Of a stretch of DNA of 64,000 nucleotides, positions 1 to 10,171 are shown in pieces. The translations under genes and the position numbers were made by a program. The stretch is from the NCBI RefSeq assembly GCF_008642275.1, contig NZ_CP029189.1:5182501-5246500 (forward strand), written 5' to 3'. This DNA is from Streptomyces venezuelae. GTDB lineage: Bacteria; Actinomycetota; Actinomycetes; Streptomycetales; Streptomycetaceae. Numbering within the stretch: the first letter of the stretch is position 1; each line of letters starts with the position of its first letter. The notes beneath the pieces are model-generated. The model ran no database searches. It saw only the letters and a program-made list of their open reading frames with translations, and was not told the origin of the DNA.

Positions 1-1118
1 CGGTCGTTGTCCAGGAGGGGGGCGAGCCGGCGCCGGATGCCGATGTTGGCCCGCATCCGCGGGTCCTTGGCGTACTCGGCGTACATGTAGTCGCGCTCTT
101 CGTCCGTGACCATTTCGAGGGTGAGCTCGTCGTGGTTGCGCAGGAAGATGCCCCACTGGCAGCGGTCCGGGATCGCCGGGGTCTTGGCCAGGATTTCGGA
201 GACCGGGTAGCGGGACTCTCTCCGTACGGCCATGAAGATGCGGGGCATGACGGGGAAGTGGAAGGCCATGTGGCACTCGTCCCCGCCCTTGTCGTAGTCG
301 CCGAAGTAGTCGACGACGTCCTCGGGCCACTGGTTGGCCTCGGCGAGCAGCACGGTGTCCGGGTAGTGCGCGTCGATCTCGGCCCGGACCCGCTTGAGGA
401 GCTGGTGGGTTCTGGGCAGGTTCTCGCAGTTGGTGCCCTCCTCGGCGTACAGGTAGGGCACGGCGTCGAGCCGGAAGCCGTCGATGCCGAGGTCGAGCCA
501 GAAGCGCAGGGCGGAGACGATCTCCTCCACCACGGCCGGGTTCTCGTAGTTGAGGTCCGGCTGGTGGGAGAAGAATCTGTGCCAGTAGTACTGCTTGCGT
601 ACGGGGTCGTACGTCCAGTTCGAGGTCTCGGTGTCGACGAAGATGATGCGGGCGTCCTGGTACTGCTTGTCGTTGTCGGCCCACATGTAGTAGTCGCCGT
701 ACGGTCCGTCCGGGTCCTTGCGCGACTGCTGGAACCACTCGTGCTGATCGCTGGTGTGGTTCATGACGAAGTCGATGATCACCCGCATGCCGCGGGTGTG
801 CGCGGCGTCCACGAACTCCACGAAGTCGGCGAGGTCGCCGAACTCGGGGAGCACCGAGGTGTAGTCGGCGACGTCGTAACCCCCGTCGCGCAGGGGTGAG
901 GCGAAGAACGGCGGCAGCCAGAGGCAGTCGACGCCGAGCCACTGGAGGTAGTCCAGCTTGGCGGTGAGCCCTTTGAGGTCCCCGACGCCGTCGCCGTTGC
1001 TGTCGTGGAAGGAGCGGACGAGGACCTCGTAGAAGACCGCCCGCTTGAACCAGTCGGGATCGCGGTCCTTGGCGGGGGTGTCCTCGAAGGTGTCGTGGAC
1101 GGGATCGTTGATCATCAT
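1..1118 (-). CDS. treS: Trehalose synthase / maltose-forming isomerase, N-terminal part
   Basis: About 372 N-terminal residues are visible; the rest lies beyond the left edge. It is a GH13 enzyme that interconverts trehalose and maltose in the cytoplasm. GH13 landmarks appear in order: [25 protein letters not shown] (catalytic Asp), [11 protein letters not shown] (acid/base Glu) and FLRNHDELT. The ATG at 1118 overlaps the glgE stop as ATGA, and a GGAGGG lies about 11 bases upstream, so the two genes are translationally coupled. In the known actinobacterial TreS-Pep2-GlgE-GlgB pathway, maltose from TreS is phosphorylated and then polymerised by GlgE. The maltokinase, which is often fused or adjacent, would lie outside the window. 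The family call is firm. Confidence 0.95.
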   Translation of the reverse strand, partial: MMINDPVHDTFEDTPAKDRDPDWFKRAVFYEVLVRSFHDSNGDGVGDLKGLTAKLDYLQWLGVDCLWLPPFFASPLRDGGYDVADYTSVLPEFGDLADFVEFVDAAHTRGMRVIIDFVMNHTSDQHEWFQQSRKDPDGPYGDYYMWADNDKQYQDARIIFVDTETSNWTYDPVRKQYYWHRFFSHQPDLNYENPAVVEEIVSALRFWLDLGIDGFRLDAVPYLYAEEGTNCENLPRTHQLLKRVRAEIDAHYPDTVLLAEANQWPEDVVDYFGDYDKGGDECHMAFHFPVMPRIFMAVRRESRYPVSEILAKTPAIPDRCQWGIFLRNHDELTLEMVTDEERDYMYAEYAKDPRMRANIGIRRRLAPLLDND

Positions 1119-3109
1119 GTGGTGGGTGACCCTCCGGTGGGCGGGGACGGTCGCAGAGCGGCCAGTACGTGCGCGGGCGTGCGGCCCGGCTCTAGGCGCA
1201 CGTAGTTCGCCCTGCCCCAGTGATAGGTCTCGCCGGTGAGCTCGTCGCGCACCGCGAGGGACCCGTGCCAGTCGAGGCCGAGTACCGGCATGTCCAACGA
1301 CACGGTCGCCTCCTGGGTGTGGTGCGGATCGAGGTTGACGACCACCAGTACGGAATTGGCTCCGGCGTGCTTCGAATAGGCGATCACCTGTTCGTTGTCG
1401 GTCGAGTGGAAGTGGATGTCGCGCAGCTGCTGGAGCGCGGGGTTGCGGCGGCGCAGCCGGTTCAGCGCGGTGATCAGCGGGGCGATGGTCGCGCCGGTGC
1501 GGTCGGCGGCGGCCCAGTCGCGCGGCCGGTACTCGTACTTCTCGGAGTTCAGGTACTCCTCGCTGCCCTCCCGCACCGGGGTGTTCTCGCAGAGCTCGTA
1601 GCCGGCGTAGACCCCCCAGGCGGGGGAGAGGGTGGCGGCCAGCACGGCCCGGACCTCGAAGGCGGGACGGCCGCCGTGCTGCAGGTACTCGTGCAGGATG
1701 TCCGGCGTGTTGACGAAGAAGTTCGGCCGCATGACCGAGGCGGAGGGGGTGTCGGCCAGTTCGGTCAGGTACTCGGTCAGCTCGGCCTTGGTGTTGCGCC
1801 AGGTGAAGTACGTGTACGACTGCTGGAAGCCGACGGCGGCCAGCGCCCGCATCATCGCGGGCCGGGTGAAGGCCTCGGCCAGGAAGATCACGTCCGGGTC
1901 GGACTTGTTGATGTCCGCGATCACCTTCTGCCAGAACACGACCGGCTTGGTGTGCGGGTTGTCCACCCGGAAGATGCGGACGCCGTGGTCCATCCAGTGC
2001 CGCAGGATCCGGCAGGTCTCCTCGACGATGCCGGCCATGTCGGTGTCGAAGTGGATCGGATAGATGTCCTGGTACTTCTTCGGCGGGTTCTCGGCGTACG
2101 CGATCGTCCCGTCGGCCCGGTGGCGGAACCACTGCGGGTTCTTCTCCACCCACGGGTGGTCGGGGGAGCACTGCAGCGCGAAGTCCAGCGCGATCTCCAT
2201 GCCGAGCTCGCGGGCGCGCCCGACGAAGGCGTCGAAGTCCTCGATGGTGCCGAGGTCGGGGTGGACCGCGTCGTGCCCGCCTTCGGTGGAGCCGATGGCC
2301 CACGGCACGCCCGGGTCCCAACTACCGGCGGACAGGGTGTTGTTCGGGCCCTTGCGGTAAGTGGACCCGATCGGGTGGACGGGCGGCAGGTAGACCACGT
2401 CGAAGCCCATCGCCGCGATCGCGGGCAGCCGCTCGGCGGCGGTCCGGAAGGTCCCGCTGACCGGGGCCTCGCCGGGCTCCAGCACCGCTCCCTCGGAGCG
2501 CGGGAACATCTCGTACCAGGAGCCGAAGAGGGCCCGCTTGCGCTCCACCAGGAGCGGCAGCGGCTTGGAGGCGGTGACCAGCTCCCGGTACGGGCGCCTG
2601 GCGAACGCGGCGTCCACGGCCGGGGCGAGAGCGGCCTCGTACCGCTCGGCGACGGGCAGGTCCTCGTCGCGCATGGTCCCGGCGGCGGCCAGGACGGCCT
2701 CGCGCCCGTCGCGCTTGGGGATCCGGGCCCCGGCCCGCTCGTAGAGCTCCGCGCCCTCCAGCAGCATGAGGCCGGTGTCGATCCCGGCGGGGATCTTGAT
2801 CGCGGCATGGGCCCGCCAGGTGGCCACCGGATCGCTCCACGCCTCGACGGTGTACGTCCACCTCCCCTCGGTGTCGACGGAGACCTTGGTCCCCCACCGG
2901 TCGGTGCCGGGGGCGAGTTCGCTCAGCGGTACGGGGGCCCGCAGCCGGCCGCCCGGATCACGCAGGACGAGGTGGGCGGCGACGGCGTCGTGTCCTTCGC
3001 GGAACACGGTGGCGGAGATCTCGAAGACCTCGTCCACGACCGCCTTTGCGGGTCTGGCGCCGCAGTCGACGGCGGGGCGGACGTCCAGCACGGGAATGCG
3101 ACCGATCAT
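1115..3109 (-). CDS. glgE: Alpha-1,4-glucan:maltose-1-phosphate maltosyltransferase
   Basis: The 664-residue product matches full-length GlgE. It uses maltose-1-phosphate to extend linear alpha-1,4-glucan in the cytoplasm. An N-terminal beta-sandwich domain (about residues 1-110) with a helical insert is followed by the GH13 barrel. Catalytic residues fit the family: nucleophile D383 in [10 protein letters not shown], acid/base E412 in FLAEAFTRP, and a third Asp in [12 protein letters not shown] maltosyl-binding signature, [12 protein letters not shown], is present. The ATG at 3109 has AGGTGA 8 bases upstream. treS follows with a 4-base overlap. A 726-base gap separates glgE from the divergent glgP, and it probably carries promoters for both directions. 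Confidence 0.97.
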   Translation of the reverse strand: MIGRIPVLDVRPAVDCGARPAKAVVDEVFEISATVFREGHDAVAAHLVLRDPGGRLRAPVPLSELAPGTDRWGTKVSVDTEGRWTYTVEAWSDPVATWRAHAAIKIPAGIDTGLMLLEGAELYERAGARIPKRDGREAVLAAAGTMRDEDLPVAERYEAALAPAVDAAFARRPYRELVTASKPLPLLVERKRALFGSWYEMFPRSEGAVLEPGEAPVSGTFRTAAERLPAIAAMGFDVVYLPPVHPIGSTYRKGPNNTLSAGSWDPGVPWAIGSTEGGHDAVHPDLGTIEDFDAFVGRARELGMEIALDFALQCSPDHPWVEKNPQWFRHRADGTIAYAENPPKKYQDIYPIHFDTDMAGIVEETCRILRHWMDHGVRIFRVDNPHTKPVVFWQKVIADINKSDPDVIFLAEAFTRPAMMRALAAVGFQQSYTYFTWRNTKAELTEYLTELADTPSASVMRPNFFVNTPDILHEYLQHGGRPAFEVRAVLAATLSPAWGVYAGYELCENTPVREGSEEYLNSEKYEYRPRDWAAADRTGATIAPLITALNRLRRRNPALQQLRDIHFHSTDNEQVIAYSKHAGANSVLVVVNLDPHHTQEATVSLDMPVLGLDWHGSLAVRDELTGETYHWGRANYVRLEPGRTPAHVLAALRPSPPTGGSPTT

Positions 3110-3835
3110 GATGGGATCACCTGGGGGCAGTTCGCAGGGCTCGGTGACAACAGGCCGACCGCGACGGCGGCCGGTAGTGCACGCTCTGTTCGCTCTGTTT
3201 CTAGCCGCTCAGTGGACGGCTGGGCTGCGGGCATGGCCGCTCCTGTCCGCGTTCACTCGGGTGGCGGGGAGAGGGTTTGTGGGCGGGTGCGCCGTGCGTG
3301 TACCACGTGTACCCGGGGAGCCCTTCCCACTCTCCCCCACCCCAATCCGCGCACTTGGTTAACTACTCGTACGTAGTGGCACGGGCAATACCAAGGCTCC
3401 GCTCGACATCCGGCGGGGCTCCGTCAAGTCGGCTGGGACTAGGTGACGTAGGAGCCCGGATCACGTGTCACACAGGCCTCCAGAACCCCTCGGGAACCAC
3501 CCGCGCGGGGGTACGGGAGACAGCGGTTCGCCGCCGCCCCGGGGCGGGAGTGACCCCTGTTTCGCAGGATTTGCCAGATGTGGCCGAAAATCGACCACCT
3601 TGGCCGGTGGGCGGGCCGGGTCGAACCTGTTCCCGGGAACCGGGCCGACCGGGCCGGGCTCCGCACCGGCTCCGCAGACGGGCCACCCGTGGCCCGGGGG
3701 CCATGCCGTCATGCCTTCGTGCCGCAGGCGGCATGGCCGGAACGCGGGGGCGTCGCTAGCCTTCCCGGGGTGATGCGCGGGTGCACAGCGTGGTGCGGCC
3801 GCTCCGATCCGTAATCCCCTGCGAAGGTGGAACAC
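3110..3835. promoter_or_regulatory. Divergent intergenic region between glgE and glgP
   Basis: This 726-base gap holds no convincing gene; the open frames across it lack homologous-looking sequence and ribosome binding sites. It must contain the promoters for glgE (leftward) and glgP (rightward). Two things stand out: an inverted repeat at 3362-3377, and a possible -10 box TAGCCT at 3757-3762 reading toward glgP. No transcription start can be fixed by eye. Confidence 0.5.
3362..3377. promoter_or_regulatory. Inverted repeat, possible operator
   Basis: ACTAC and GTAGT are perfect inverted 5-base arms around the spacer TCGTAC, which is itself part of a CGTACG palindrome. The site is in a locally AT-rich patch about 255 bases upstream of the glgE start. 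Size and symmetry suit a dimeric repressor, but no regulator can be named. Confidence 0.3.
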
Positions 3836-6472
3836 GTGAAGGCTATCCGTCGATTCACCGTGCGCCCCGTCCTCCCGGAACCCCTGCTGCAGCTCACCGA
3901 GCTCGCGCGCAACCTGCGCTGGTCGTGGCATTCCGAGACCCGTGAACTCTTCCAATCCGTCGACCCCGAGGGCTGGCAGGCCGCCGGCGGCGATCCCGTC
4001 CGGCTGCTCGGCACGGTCTCCGCGGCCCGGCTCGCCGAACTGGCCGCGGACCGCCGGTTCCTGCGCCGGCTCGCCGTCGCCGCTGCCGACCTCGACGACT
4101 ACGTGAACGGCGGGAGGTGGTACCAGAGCCAGGAGAACGGCGCGGAACTGCCCGCCGCCATCGCCTATTTCTCCCCCGAATTCGGTATCACCGCCGCCCT
4201 GCCCCAGTACTCCGGCGGCCTCGGCATCCTCGCCGGGGACCATCTGAAGGCCGCCAGCGACCTCGGCGTCCCGCTCATCGGGGTGGGTCTGCTCTACCGC
4301 CACGGCTACTTCCGCCAGTCGCTCTCCCGCGACGGCTGGCAGCAGGAGCACTATCCCGTCCTCGACCCCAACGAACTGCCGCTCGGCCTGCTCCGCCAGG
4401 ACGACGGCACCCCCGCCCGCGTCAGCCTCACCCTGCCCGGCGGACGCACCCTGCAGGCCCACATCTGGCAGGCCCGCGTCGGCCGGGTGCCGCTGCTGCT
4501 CCTGGACTCCGACGTCGAGGACAACGACGCCGCGGCCCGCGAGGTGACCGACCGGCTCTACGGCGGCGGCAGCGACCACCGGCTGCTCCAGGAGATGCTG
4601 CTCGGCATCGGCGGTGTGCGCGCGGTGCGCGCGTACTGCCGCATCACCGGCCATCCCGATCCCGAGGTCTTCCACACCAACGAGGGCCATGCCGGCTTCC
4701 TCGGGCTCGAACGCATAAGGGAACTGGAGCGGGAGCAGGGCCTCGGCTTCGACGGCGCCGTCGAGGCGGTGCGCGCCGGAACCGTGTTCACCACGCACAC
4801 TCCCGTCCCCGCCGGGATCGACCGCTTCGAGCGGGCCCTGGTCGCCCGGCACTTCGGGGACGGCGGGGAACTGCCCGGCGTACCGGTCGAGCGGATCCTG
4901 GAACTGGGTGCCGAGACGTATCCCGGCGGCGACCCCGGCGTCTTCAACATGGCCGTCATGGGTCTGCGCCTGGCCCAGCGGGCCAACGGGGTGTCCACCC
5001 TGCACGGCGCGGTCAGCCGGGAGATGTTCGCCGGGCTGTGGCCCGGCTTCGACCCGGCCGACGTGCCCATCACCTCCGTGACCAACGGGGTGCACGCCCC
5101 GACCTGGGTGGCTCCCGAGGTGGTCCGGCTCGGCGCCCGCCAGATCGGCCCGGGCCGTACCGAGGACGCCCTGTCGGTCGGCGGCTCCCCGCGCTGGGAC
5201 GCGGTCGCCGAGATCCCGGACCAGGACGTGTGGGACCTGCGGCGGGTGCTGCGCGAGCAGCTGGTGCAGGAGGTGCGCGACCGGCTGCGCGCCTCGTGGC
5301 TCCAGCGCGGGGCCGCGGCGGCCGAGCTGGGCTGGGTCGACTCCGTACTCGACCCCGACGTGCTGACCATCGGCTTCGCCCGGCGCGTGCCCTCGTACAA
5401 GCGGCTGACGCTGATGCTGCGCGATCCGGAACGGCTGCGCAGGCTGCTGCTGGACCCGGAGCGGCCGGTGCAGATCGTGGTGGCGGGCAAGGCGCACCCG
5501 GCCGACGACGGCGGGAAGCGGCTCGTGCAGGAGCTGGTGCGGTTCGCCGACGACCCGCGGGTCCGGCACCGGATCGTCTTCCTGCCCGACTACGGCATGG
5601 CCATGGCGCAGAAGCTCTACCCGGGCTGCGACGTCTGGCTGAACAACCCGCTCCGGCCCCTGGAGGCCTGCGGCACGAGCGGGATGAAGGCCGCCCTCAA
5701 CGGCTGCCTCAACCTTTCCGTGCTGGACGGCTGGTGGGACGAGTGGTTCGAGCCGGACTTCGGCTGGGCCATCCCGACCGCCGACGGGCTCGGCGCGGAC
5801 GAGGACCGGCGCGACCACCTGGAGGCGAGCGCCCTCTACGAGCTGATCGAGAACCGGGTCGCGCCCCGTTTCTACGACCGGGCCGGGCGCAGCGGGCTTC
5901 CGGTGCGGTGGATCGAGATGGTCCGGCGCACCCTCGTCTCGCTGGGGCCGAAGGTGCTCGCCGGGCGGATGGTCCGGGAGTACGTGGAGCGGCTGTACAC
6001 CCCGGCCGCGCTCGCCCACCGGGCCCTGGACACCGGGGCCGCACGTGACCTCGCCTGGTGGAAGGGCCGGGTCCGGGCGGCCTGGCCGCGGCTCTCCGTC
6101 GAACACGTGGAGACACTGGCCGCGGCTCCGGTGGGCGGCACCGCGGAACTGGGTGCCACCCTCACCCTGCGCGTGCAGGTGGCGCTGGACACGCTCACGC
6201 CCGACGACGTGGAGGTACAGGCCTTCGCCGGCCGGGTGGACCCGCAGGACGTGATCCGGGACGGGCGCAGCTTCCCGCTCAAGCCGGCCGCGGGGCCCGA
6301 TCTGGAGGGCCGCTGGCTGTACGAGGGCCCGCTCGCCCTCGACCGTACGGGGCCCTTCGGCTACACGGTGCGCATCCTGCCCGCGCACCCGCTGCTGGCG
6401 ACCCCGGCGGAACTGGGCCTGGTCGCGGCCCCGGTGGAGAGCGACTCGGGGGGCGGGGTGGTGCTGCGCTGA
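3836..6472 (+). CDS. glgP: Alpha-glucan (glycogen/maltodextrin) phosphorylase
   Basis: The 878-residue product is a GT35 phosphorylase that releases glucose-1-phosphate from alpha-1,4-glucan using PLP. It has the DUF3417-type N-terminal domain seen in actinobacterial and archaeal GlgP, around RNLRWSWHSETRELF. The PLP-site region GTSGMKAALNGCLNLS places the PLP lysine at about K618. I chose the GTG at 3836 (product begins MKAIRRFTV) over the GTG at 3827 because GAAGGTGG then sits at ribosome-binding distance. It faces away from glgE-treS: one strand makes glucan, the other degrades it. A hairpin follows the stop. Confidence 0.95.
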   Translation: MKAIRRFTVRPVLPEPLLQLTELARNLRWSWHSETRELFQSVDPEGWQAAGGDPVRLLGTVSAARLAELAADRRFLRRLAVAAADLDDYVNGGRWYQSQENGAELPAAIAYFSPEFGITAALPQYSGGLGILAGDHLKAASDLGVPLIGVGLLYRHGYFRQSLSRDGWQQEHYPVLDPNELPLGLLRQDDGTPARVSLTLPGGRTLQAHIWQARVGRVPLLLLDSDVEDNDAAAREVTDRLYGGGSDHRLLQEMLLGIGGVRAVRAYCRITGHPDPEVFHTNEGHAGFLGLERIRELEREQGLGFDGAVEAVRAGTVFTTHTPVPAGIDRFERALVARHFGDGGELPGVPVERILELGAETYPGGDPGVFNMAVMGLRLAQRANGVSTLHGAVSREMFAGLWPGFDPADVPITSVTNGVHAPTWVAPEVVRLGARQIGPGRTEDALSVGGSPRWDAVAEIPDQDVWDLRRVLREQLVQEVRDRLRASWLQRGAAAAELGWVDSVLDPDVLTIGFARRVPSYKRLTLMLRDPERLRRLLLDPERPVQIVVAGKAHPADDGGKRLVQELVRFADDPRVRHRIVFLPDYGMAMAQKLYPGCDVWLNNPLRPLEACGTSGMKAALNGCLNLSVLDGWWDEWFEPDFGWAIPTADGLGADEDRRDHLEASALYELIENRVAPRFYDRAGRSGLPVRWIEMVRRTLVSLGPKVLAGRMVREYVERLYTPAALAHRALDTGAARDLAWWKGRVRAAWPRLSVEHVETLAAAPVGGTAELGATLTLRVQVALDTLTPDDVEVQAFAGRVDPQDVIRDGRSFPLKPAAGPDLEGRWLYEGPLALDRTGPFGYTVRILPAHPLLATPAELGLVAAPVESDSGGGVVLR

Positions 6473-6480
6473 GCTCGCGG

Positions 6481-6517
6481 GGCCGGGCGGTGCGCCGCGG
6501 GTGCGTGCCGCCCGGCC
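6481..6517 (+). terminator. Hairpin terminator after glgP
   Basis: A perfect 10-base stem, GGCCGGGCGG with CCGCCCGGCC, has a 17-base loop and lies 8 bases past the glgP stop. There is no U-tract, as is common in Streptomyces. Confidence 0.65.
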
Positions 6518-6644
6518 TCATGGGTGAACCACGCTGCTGCCGGGTCTGCTGAAACGTATCTGTGGGGTGCCGCGCTCCTACGCTGCCCGAGGATGCCACC
6601 GGACCGGTATCCGCGGAACGGAACCCGAGGAACGGACTCCCCCC

Positions 6645-7400
6645 ATGCGTCTTCGCTCGACCGCCGCCGTGTTCGTCGGCGCTCTCGCGCTCGCCCTGCC
6701 CACCGCCGGCCCGTCGGTGGCCGACGACCACGGTGGGCGCGCCCTCGGCACGCTGCACTACCAGTACCTGGACGCGGCGGGCGTCGAGAGAAGGGGCCAG
6801 ATCCGGCCCGCCGACAACGACACCTGCTACCTGCTGACGCGCACCTCGCGCGACGAACCCGCCATCGAGGTGCGCAACGCGACCGAGTCGCTGGCGGTCC
6901 TCTTCGACAACCGCAGCTGCGACGGCGAGGCGGAGGCGGTGCTGAAGCCGGGGGAGCGGGCGAGGCAGGTGGAGGTCGTCTCGGTCTACTTCAAGCCGGT
7001 GGACCAGGCGGACCCGGGCCGGGGCGACCACGGAGGGAACGGCGGGAACGGCGGGAACGGCACCTGGCCGGGCCGGGACGACCGGCCCCGGGACGACGAG
7101 GCCGACGAGGACCAGACCGACACCGGGAACACCGGCAACACCGGCAACACCGGGAACACCGGGAACACCGGGAACACCGGGAACACCGGGAACACCGGCA
7201 ACACCGGCAACACCGGGAACACCGGCAACACCGGCAACACCGGGAACACCGGCAACACCGGGAACGGCACCTGGCCGGGCCGGGACGACCAGTCGCGCGA
7301 CGACCAGGCCGACGAGGGCCAGAACCAGAACCGTGACGACGAGGAAGAGGAGGAGGACTTCCTCGCCGCCGTCTTCCGCGCCCTGGGCGCCCGCGGCTAG
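6645..7400 (+). CDS. Secreted protein with Thr-Gly-Asn repeat tract
   Basis: The 251-residue product starts MRLRSTAAVFVGALALALP and has a Sec signal peptide with likely cleavage after SVA. A compact region (about residues 26-125) contains two cysteines (CYLLTR and NRSCDGEAE) that could form a disulfide. After it come a Gly-Asn linker, 16 tandem T-G-N units, and an acidic D/E/R-rich tail. The same GNGTWPGRDD motif brackets the repeat on both sides, so the tail looks like an expanded duplication. The family is not recognised. A -10-like TACGCT lies at 6579-6584. The gene converges on the M4 protease across a strong hairpin. It probably acts outside the cell; its function is unknown. Confidence 0.8.
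   Translation: MRLRSTAAVFVGALALALPTAGPSVADDHGGRALGTLHYQYLDAAGVERRGQIRPADNDTCYLLTRTSRDEPAIEVRNATESLAVLFDNRSCDGEAEAVLKPGERARQVEVVSVYFKPVDQADPGRGDHGGNGGNGGNGTWPGRDDRPRDDEADEDQTDTGNTGNTGNTGNTGNTGNTGNTGNTGNTGNTGNTGNTGNTGNTGNTGNGTWPGRDDQSRDDQADEGQNQNRDDEEEEEDFLAAVFRALGARG
7053..7290 (+). repeat. 31-bp direct repeat bracketing the minisatellite
   Basis: An identical 31-base sequence, starting GGGAACGGCACCTGG, occurs at 7053-7083 and at 7260-7290. It encodes the GNGTWPGRDD motif on both sides of the Thr-Gly-Asn tract. This suggests duplication followed by repeat expansion. Confidence 0.9.
7122..7265 (+). repeat. 16-copy 9-bp coding minisatellite
   Basis: Sixteen uninterrupted copies of ACCGGSAAC encode Thr-Gly-Asn. 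Copies differ only at the Gly wobble base (GGG or GGC). Five consecutive identical GGG copies (units 4-8) suggest recent slippage or unequal exchange. Copy number is likely to vary between strains. Confidence 0.97.
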
Positions 7401-7439
7401 CGGGGGCGCGGTCCCCGGCGGAGCCGGGCCCATGGAACA

Positions 7440-7473
7440 GGGCCGCCCGGGGAGGATTCCTCCCGGGCGGCCC
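7440..7473. terminator. Bidirectional hairpin terminator
   Basis: Arms GGGCCGCCCGGG and CCCGGGCGGCCC are extended by GAGG/CCTC around a very small loop. It lies between the convergent ends of the repeat protein (7400) and the M4 protease (7518) and can serve both. Confidence 0.8.
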
Positions 7474-7517
7474 CGTGGTCTAGCGGTTCAGCCGTCGTTC
7501 ACCCTGCCCCGGTGGGG

Positions 7518-9788
7518 TCAGAAGGTGAGCTTCCAGCTGTTGATGTAGCCGGTGTCCAGGCTGGCGGCGTCCCTGACGCGGAGCTTCCAGGTGCCGTTGG
7601 CGACCTCGGAGGAGGCGTTCACGGTGAACTGCTGGACGATGTTGTCCGCGCTGCCGCCGGTGCGGTTGCGCAGGTTGTAGACGCTGCCGTCGGGGGCGAC
7701 CAGGTCGACCACGAGGTCACCGACGTAGGTGTGGACGATGTTCACGTCCACCTTGAGGGCGCTCGGGGCGTTGCCCGTGCGCGTCACGTTGATCGGGGAC
7801 TCGACGGTCGCGTTGTCCGCGATCTGGTAGTCCGTGGTGTTCTCGAAGACGCTCGGCTGCGTGGTGCCGACCGTCCAGGTGAACGCCGCGGTACCGGTCT
7901 GGTTCTGGGAGTCGGTCACCGTGACGGTCACGTTGGACGTGCCCGCGGTGGAGGCCGTGCCCGAGATCAGGCCGTTGGAGGAGTTGATCGACAGGCCGGC
8001 CGGCAGGCCGGTCGCCGCGTAGCTCAGCGCACCCGGGTTCGTGCTCGTGGCCTGGACCTGCAGGCTGACGGCGCTGCCCGTGACGGTGTTCTGGTTGGCG
8101 ATCGGGGTGACCGTGACGCCGTTGGAGATGCGGGATCCGACGGCGACGCCGGCCCAGGCGTTGGCGACGTTGTTGTAGATCGTCGAGCCCTGGCCGTAGA
8201 GGTCGGCGGCGGCCTTCAGGGTCTGGACGCGGGCGTCGGCGTAGTTGGTGTTCGACTTGAAGTAGCCCACCGTCAGCGCGCGGAACCAGATCTTCGAGGC
8301 GGCGTCACGGCCGATCGCGGTGACGGGCAGGCCGTCCGCGGTCGGAGAGTTGTAGCTCACGCCGTTGACGACCTTGGCGCCCGAGCCCTCGGAGGCCAGG
8401 TAGTACCAGTGGTTGGCCGGGCCCGAGGAGTAGTGGACGTCGATGCCGCCGAGGCCCGAGTACCAGCTGTCCTTGGACGCGCCGTCCTTGCTCGGCTTGT
8501 CCATGTAGCGCAGCGGGGTGCCGTCGCCGTTGATGTCGATCTTCTCGCCGACCAGGTAGTCGCCGACGTCCTGCGGGTTGTTGGCGTAGAACTCGACGGC
8601 CGCCGCCATGATGTCGGAGGTCGCCTCGTTCAGGCCGCCGGGCTCACCGCTGTAGGTCATGTTGCCGGTGACCGAGGTCAGGCCGTGGGTCATCTCGTGT
8701 GCCGCCACGTCGGTGGAGGTGAGCGGCTTGTTGTTGCCCTCACCGTCGCCGTACGTCATGCAGAAGCAGGAGTCGCTCCAGAACGCGTTGACGTAGGCGT
8801 TGCCGTAGTGGACCCGGCTGTACGGGGCCACGCCGTCGTTGCGCAGGCCGTTGCGGCCGTGCACGTTCTTGTAGTAGTCCCACGTGGCGGCGGCGCCGTA
8901 GTGGGCGTCCGCGCCCGCCGTCTCCAGGTTGGACGGCTGGTTGTTGCCCCAGATGTCGTCCGGGCCGGAGAACAGGGTGCCGGTACCGGAGCCGGTGCCG
9001 CGGTTGAGGTTGTACGTCTTGTGGCTGCCGCGCGCGGCGTCGGTCAGGTTCCAGGTGGAGCCCGACTGGGTGGTCCCGAGGGTCACCTGGCCGCTGTACA
9101 TCGTGTTGCCGGTGCCGGTCTCGATGGCCTGCCACTCGGTGATCTTGGCGCCGGTCTTGGCGTTGGTCACCACGTGCAGCTCGTTCGGCGTGCCGTCGTG
9201 CTGGAGGCCGCCGACGACGGTCTCGAACGCGAGGACGGGTGCGCCTTCGGCCGCCCAGATCACCTTGCGGGCGTTCTTGGAGGGCTTGGCCTCCTTGGAG
9301 CCCTCGGCGCTCGCGGCGGAGACGGCCTGGCTCTCGGCGGCCGCCGGGGTGACGGTGGCGCTGGTGTCGGCGACCTTGATCTCGTGGTTGGTCGCCTTGG
9401 TCACGCTCTTCGTGACGCCGTCCTTGGCGTGGACGGTGAGGTCACCACCGAGGACCGGGAGCCCGTCGTAGGTGCGCTCGTAGGTGGTGTGCGTGGTGCC
9501 GTCCGCGTCCTGGACCACGTCGCGGACGACGAGCTTCTCGCCGCTGCCGAGGCCGAGCGCCTTGGCGGCCTGCGCGGTGGTCGAGTTGGCCTCGGCCAGG
9601 AGCGTCGCACGCTCCGAGGCGCTGAGTGCGCGGTTGGCGGCGCCCGGGTTGGGCTGGGAGGCCGTGGGTGCCTGTGACGCGGTGGCGTCGGCGGTGGCGG
9701 TGCCGGTCTGAATGCCTACGGCGAGCAGAGCAGCCGCGGCAACGAGCGCGCCGGCCGCGGTGGCACGCCTCTGGGGGGTGGACCTCAA
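7518..9788 (-). CDS. Secreted M4 (thermolysin-like) metalloprotease with Ig and P domains
   Basis: The 756-residue product is a zinc endopeptidase precursor. Order: signal peptide (MRSTPQRRATAAGALVAAAA), FTP/PepSY propeptide (about 50-210), M4 catalytic domain with zinc site H364-E-M-T-H368 and third ligand E388 in GGLNEATSD, catalytic His in DVHYSSGPANHW, a putative Ig (He-PIG type) domain at about 541-625 (SINSSNGLISGTAS), and a C-terminal proprotein-convertase P domain (about 635-756). The TTG at 9788 is chosen because AGAAGGAG lies 6 bases upstream; the in-frame TTG at 9806 has no such site. It probably digests extracellular protein. The call is firm. Confidence 0.95.
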   Translation of the reverse strand: MRSTPQRRATAAGALVAAAALLAVGIQTGTATADATASQAPTASQPNPGAANRALSASERATLLAEANSTTAQAAKALGLGSGEKLVVRDVVQDADGTTHTTYERTYDGLPVLGGDLTVHAKDGVTKSVTKATNHEIKVADTSATVTPAAAESQAVSAASAEGSKEAKPSKNARKVIWAAEGAPVLAFETVVGGLQHDGTPNELHVVTNAKTGAKITEWQAIETGTGNTMYSGQVTLGTTQSGSTWNLTDAARGSHKTYNLNRGTGSGTGTLFSGPDDIWGNNQPSNLETAGADAHYGAAATWDYYKNVHGRNGLRNDGVAPYSRVHYGNAYVNAFWSDSCFCMTYGDGEGNNKPLTSTDVAAHEMTHGLTSVTGNMTYSGEPGGLNEATSDIMAAAVEFYANNPQDVGDYLVGEKIDINGDGTPLRYMDKPSKDGASKDSWYSGLGGIDVHYSSGPANHWYYLASEGSGAKVVNGVSYNSPTADGLPVTAIGRDAASKIWFRALTVGYFKSNTNYADARVQTLKAAADLYGQGSTIYNNVANAWAGVAVGSRISNGVTVTPIANQNTVTGSAVSLQVQATSTNPGALSYAATGLPAGLSINSSNGLISGTASTAGTSNVTVTVTDSQNQTGTAAFTWTVGTTQPSVFENTTDYQIADNATVESPINVTRTGNAPSALKVDVNIVHTYVGDLVVDLVAPDGSVYNLRNRTGGSADNIVQQFTVNASSEVANGTWKLRVRDAASLDTGYINSWKLTF

Positions 9789-10171
9789 CGCAGACTCCTT
9801 CTGCAAGGGGGGTTCCGGATGGCTGGGTGGGCCTCCGGGCAGAACAGGGCTGGTGCGATGAACGGTCGAAGATTGCCACTCGCGGCGGCAGATGTCAGGG
9901 CCGCGTCAAAAGGTTGGCCGGAAACGGTCCGTTGTCCGAAGATGCGTATCCGGTATCCGGACCATTCACCTCCACGCGCCACCTGGGTCGTCCGACATGC
10001 GGAACGCCTGCTACCGGTTGCTAACACTTGCGCAACAAGAGGCTTCGTTGACCCAAACGGCATTTACCGTACGGGTGTTTGTCGTACTGTTTCCCGGTGC
10101 GGCAGATGTTCGTTGCCAGGGGAAGCGATGGGCACCCGCCACTGTCATATGACCACGTGCCAGGGGGGCCC
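9789..10171. promoter_or_regulatory. Divergent region between M4 protease and sugar transferase
   Basis: This 383-base gap is less GC-rich around 9880-10110 than the flanking genes. It contains a -35-like TTGACC at 10048-10053 reading rightwards, without a clear partner -10 at 16-18 bases. No gene is supported. Promoters for both flanking genes must lie here. Confidence 0.4.

Noticed and set aside
3461..6388. A 975-codon open frame on the minus strand opposite glgP
   Set aside because: It is antisense to a full, motif-complete phosphorylase gene. Its product is low-complexity Gly/Val/Pro/Arg, and extreme GC explains the lack of stops.
7122..7265. Possible CRISPR array
   Set aside because: The units are 9-base contiguous coding repeats without spacers, and no cas genes are present.
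6279..7433. Collagen-like Gly-Val-Pro repeat protein on the minus strand
   Set aside because: The repeat is only the antisense reading of the Thr-Gly-Asn minisatellite. It overlaps the end of glgP and has no start signals.
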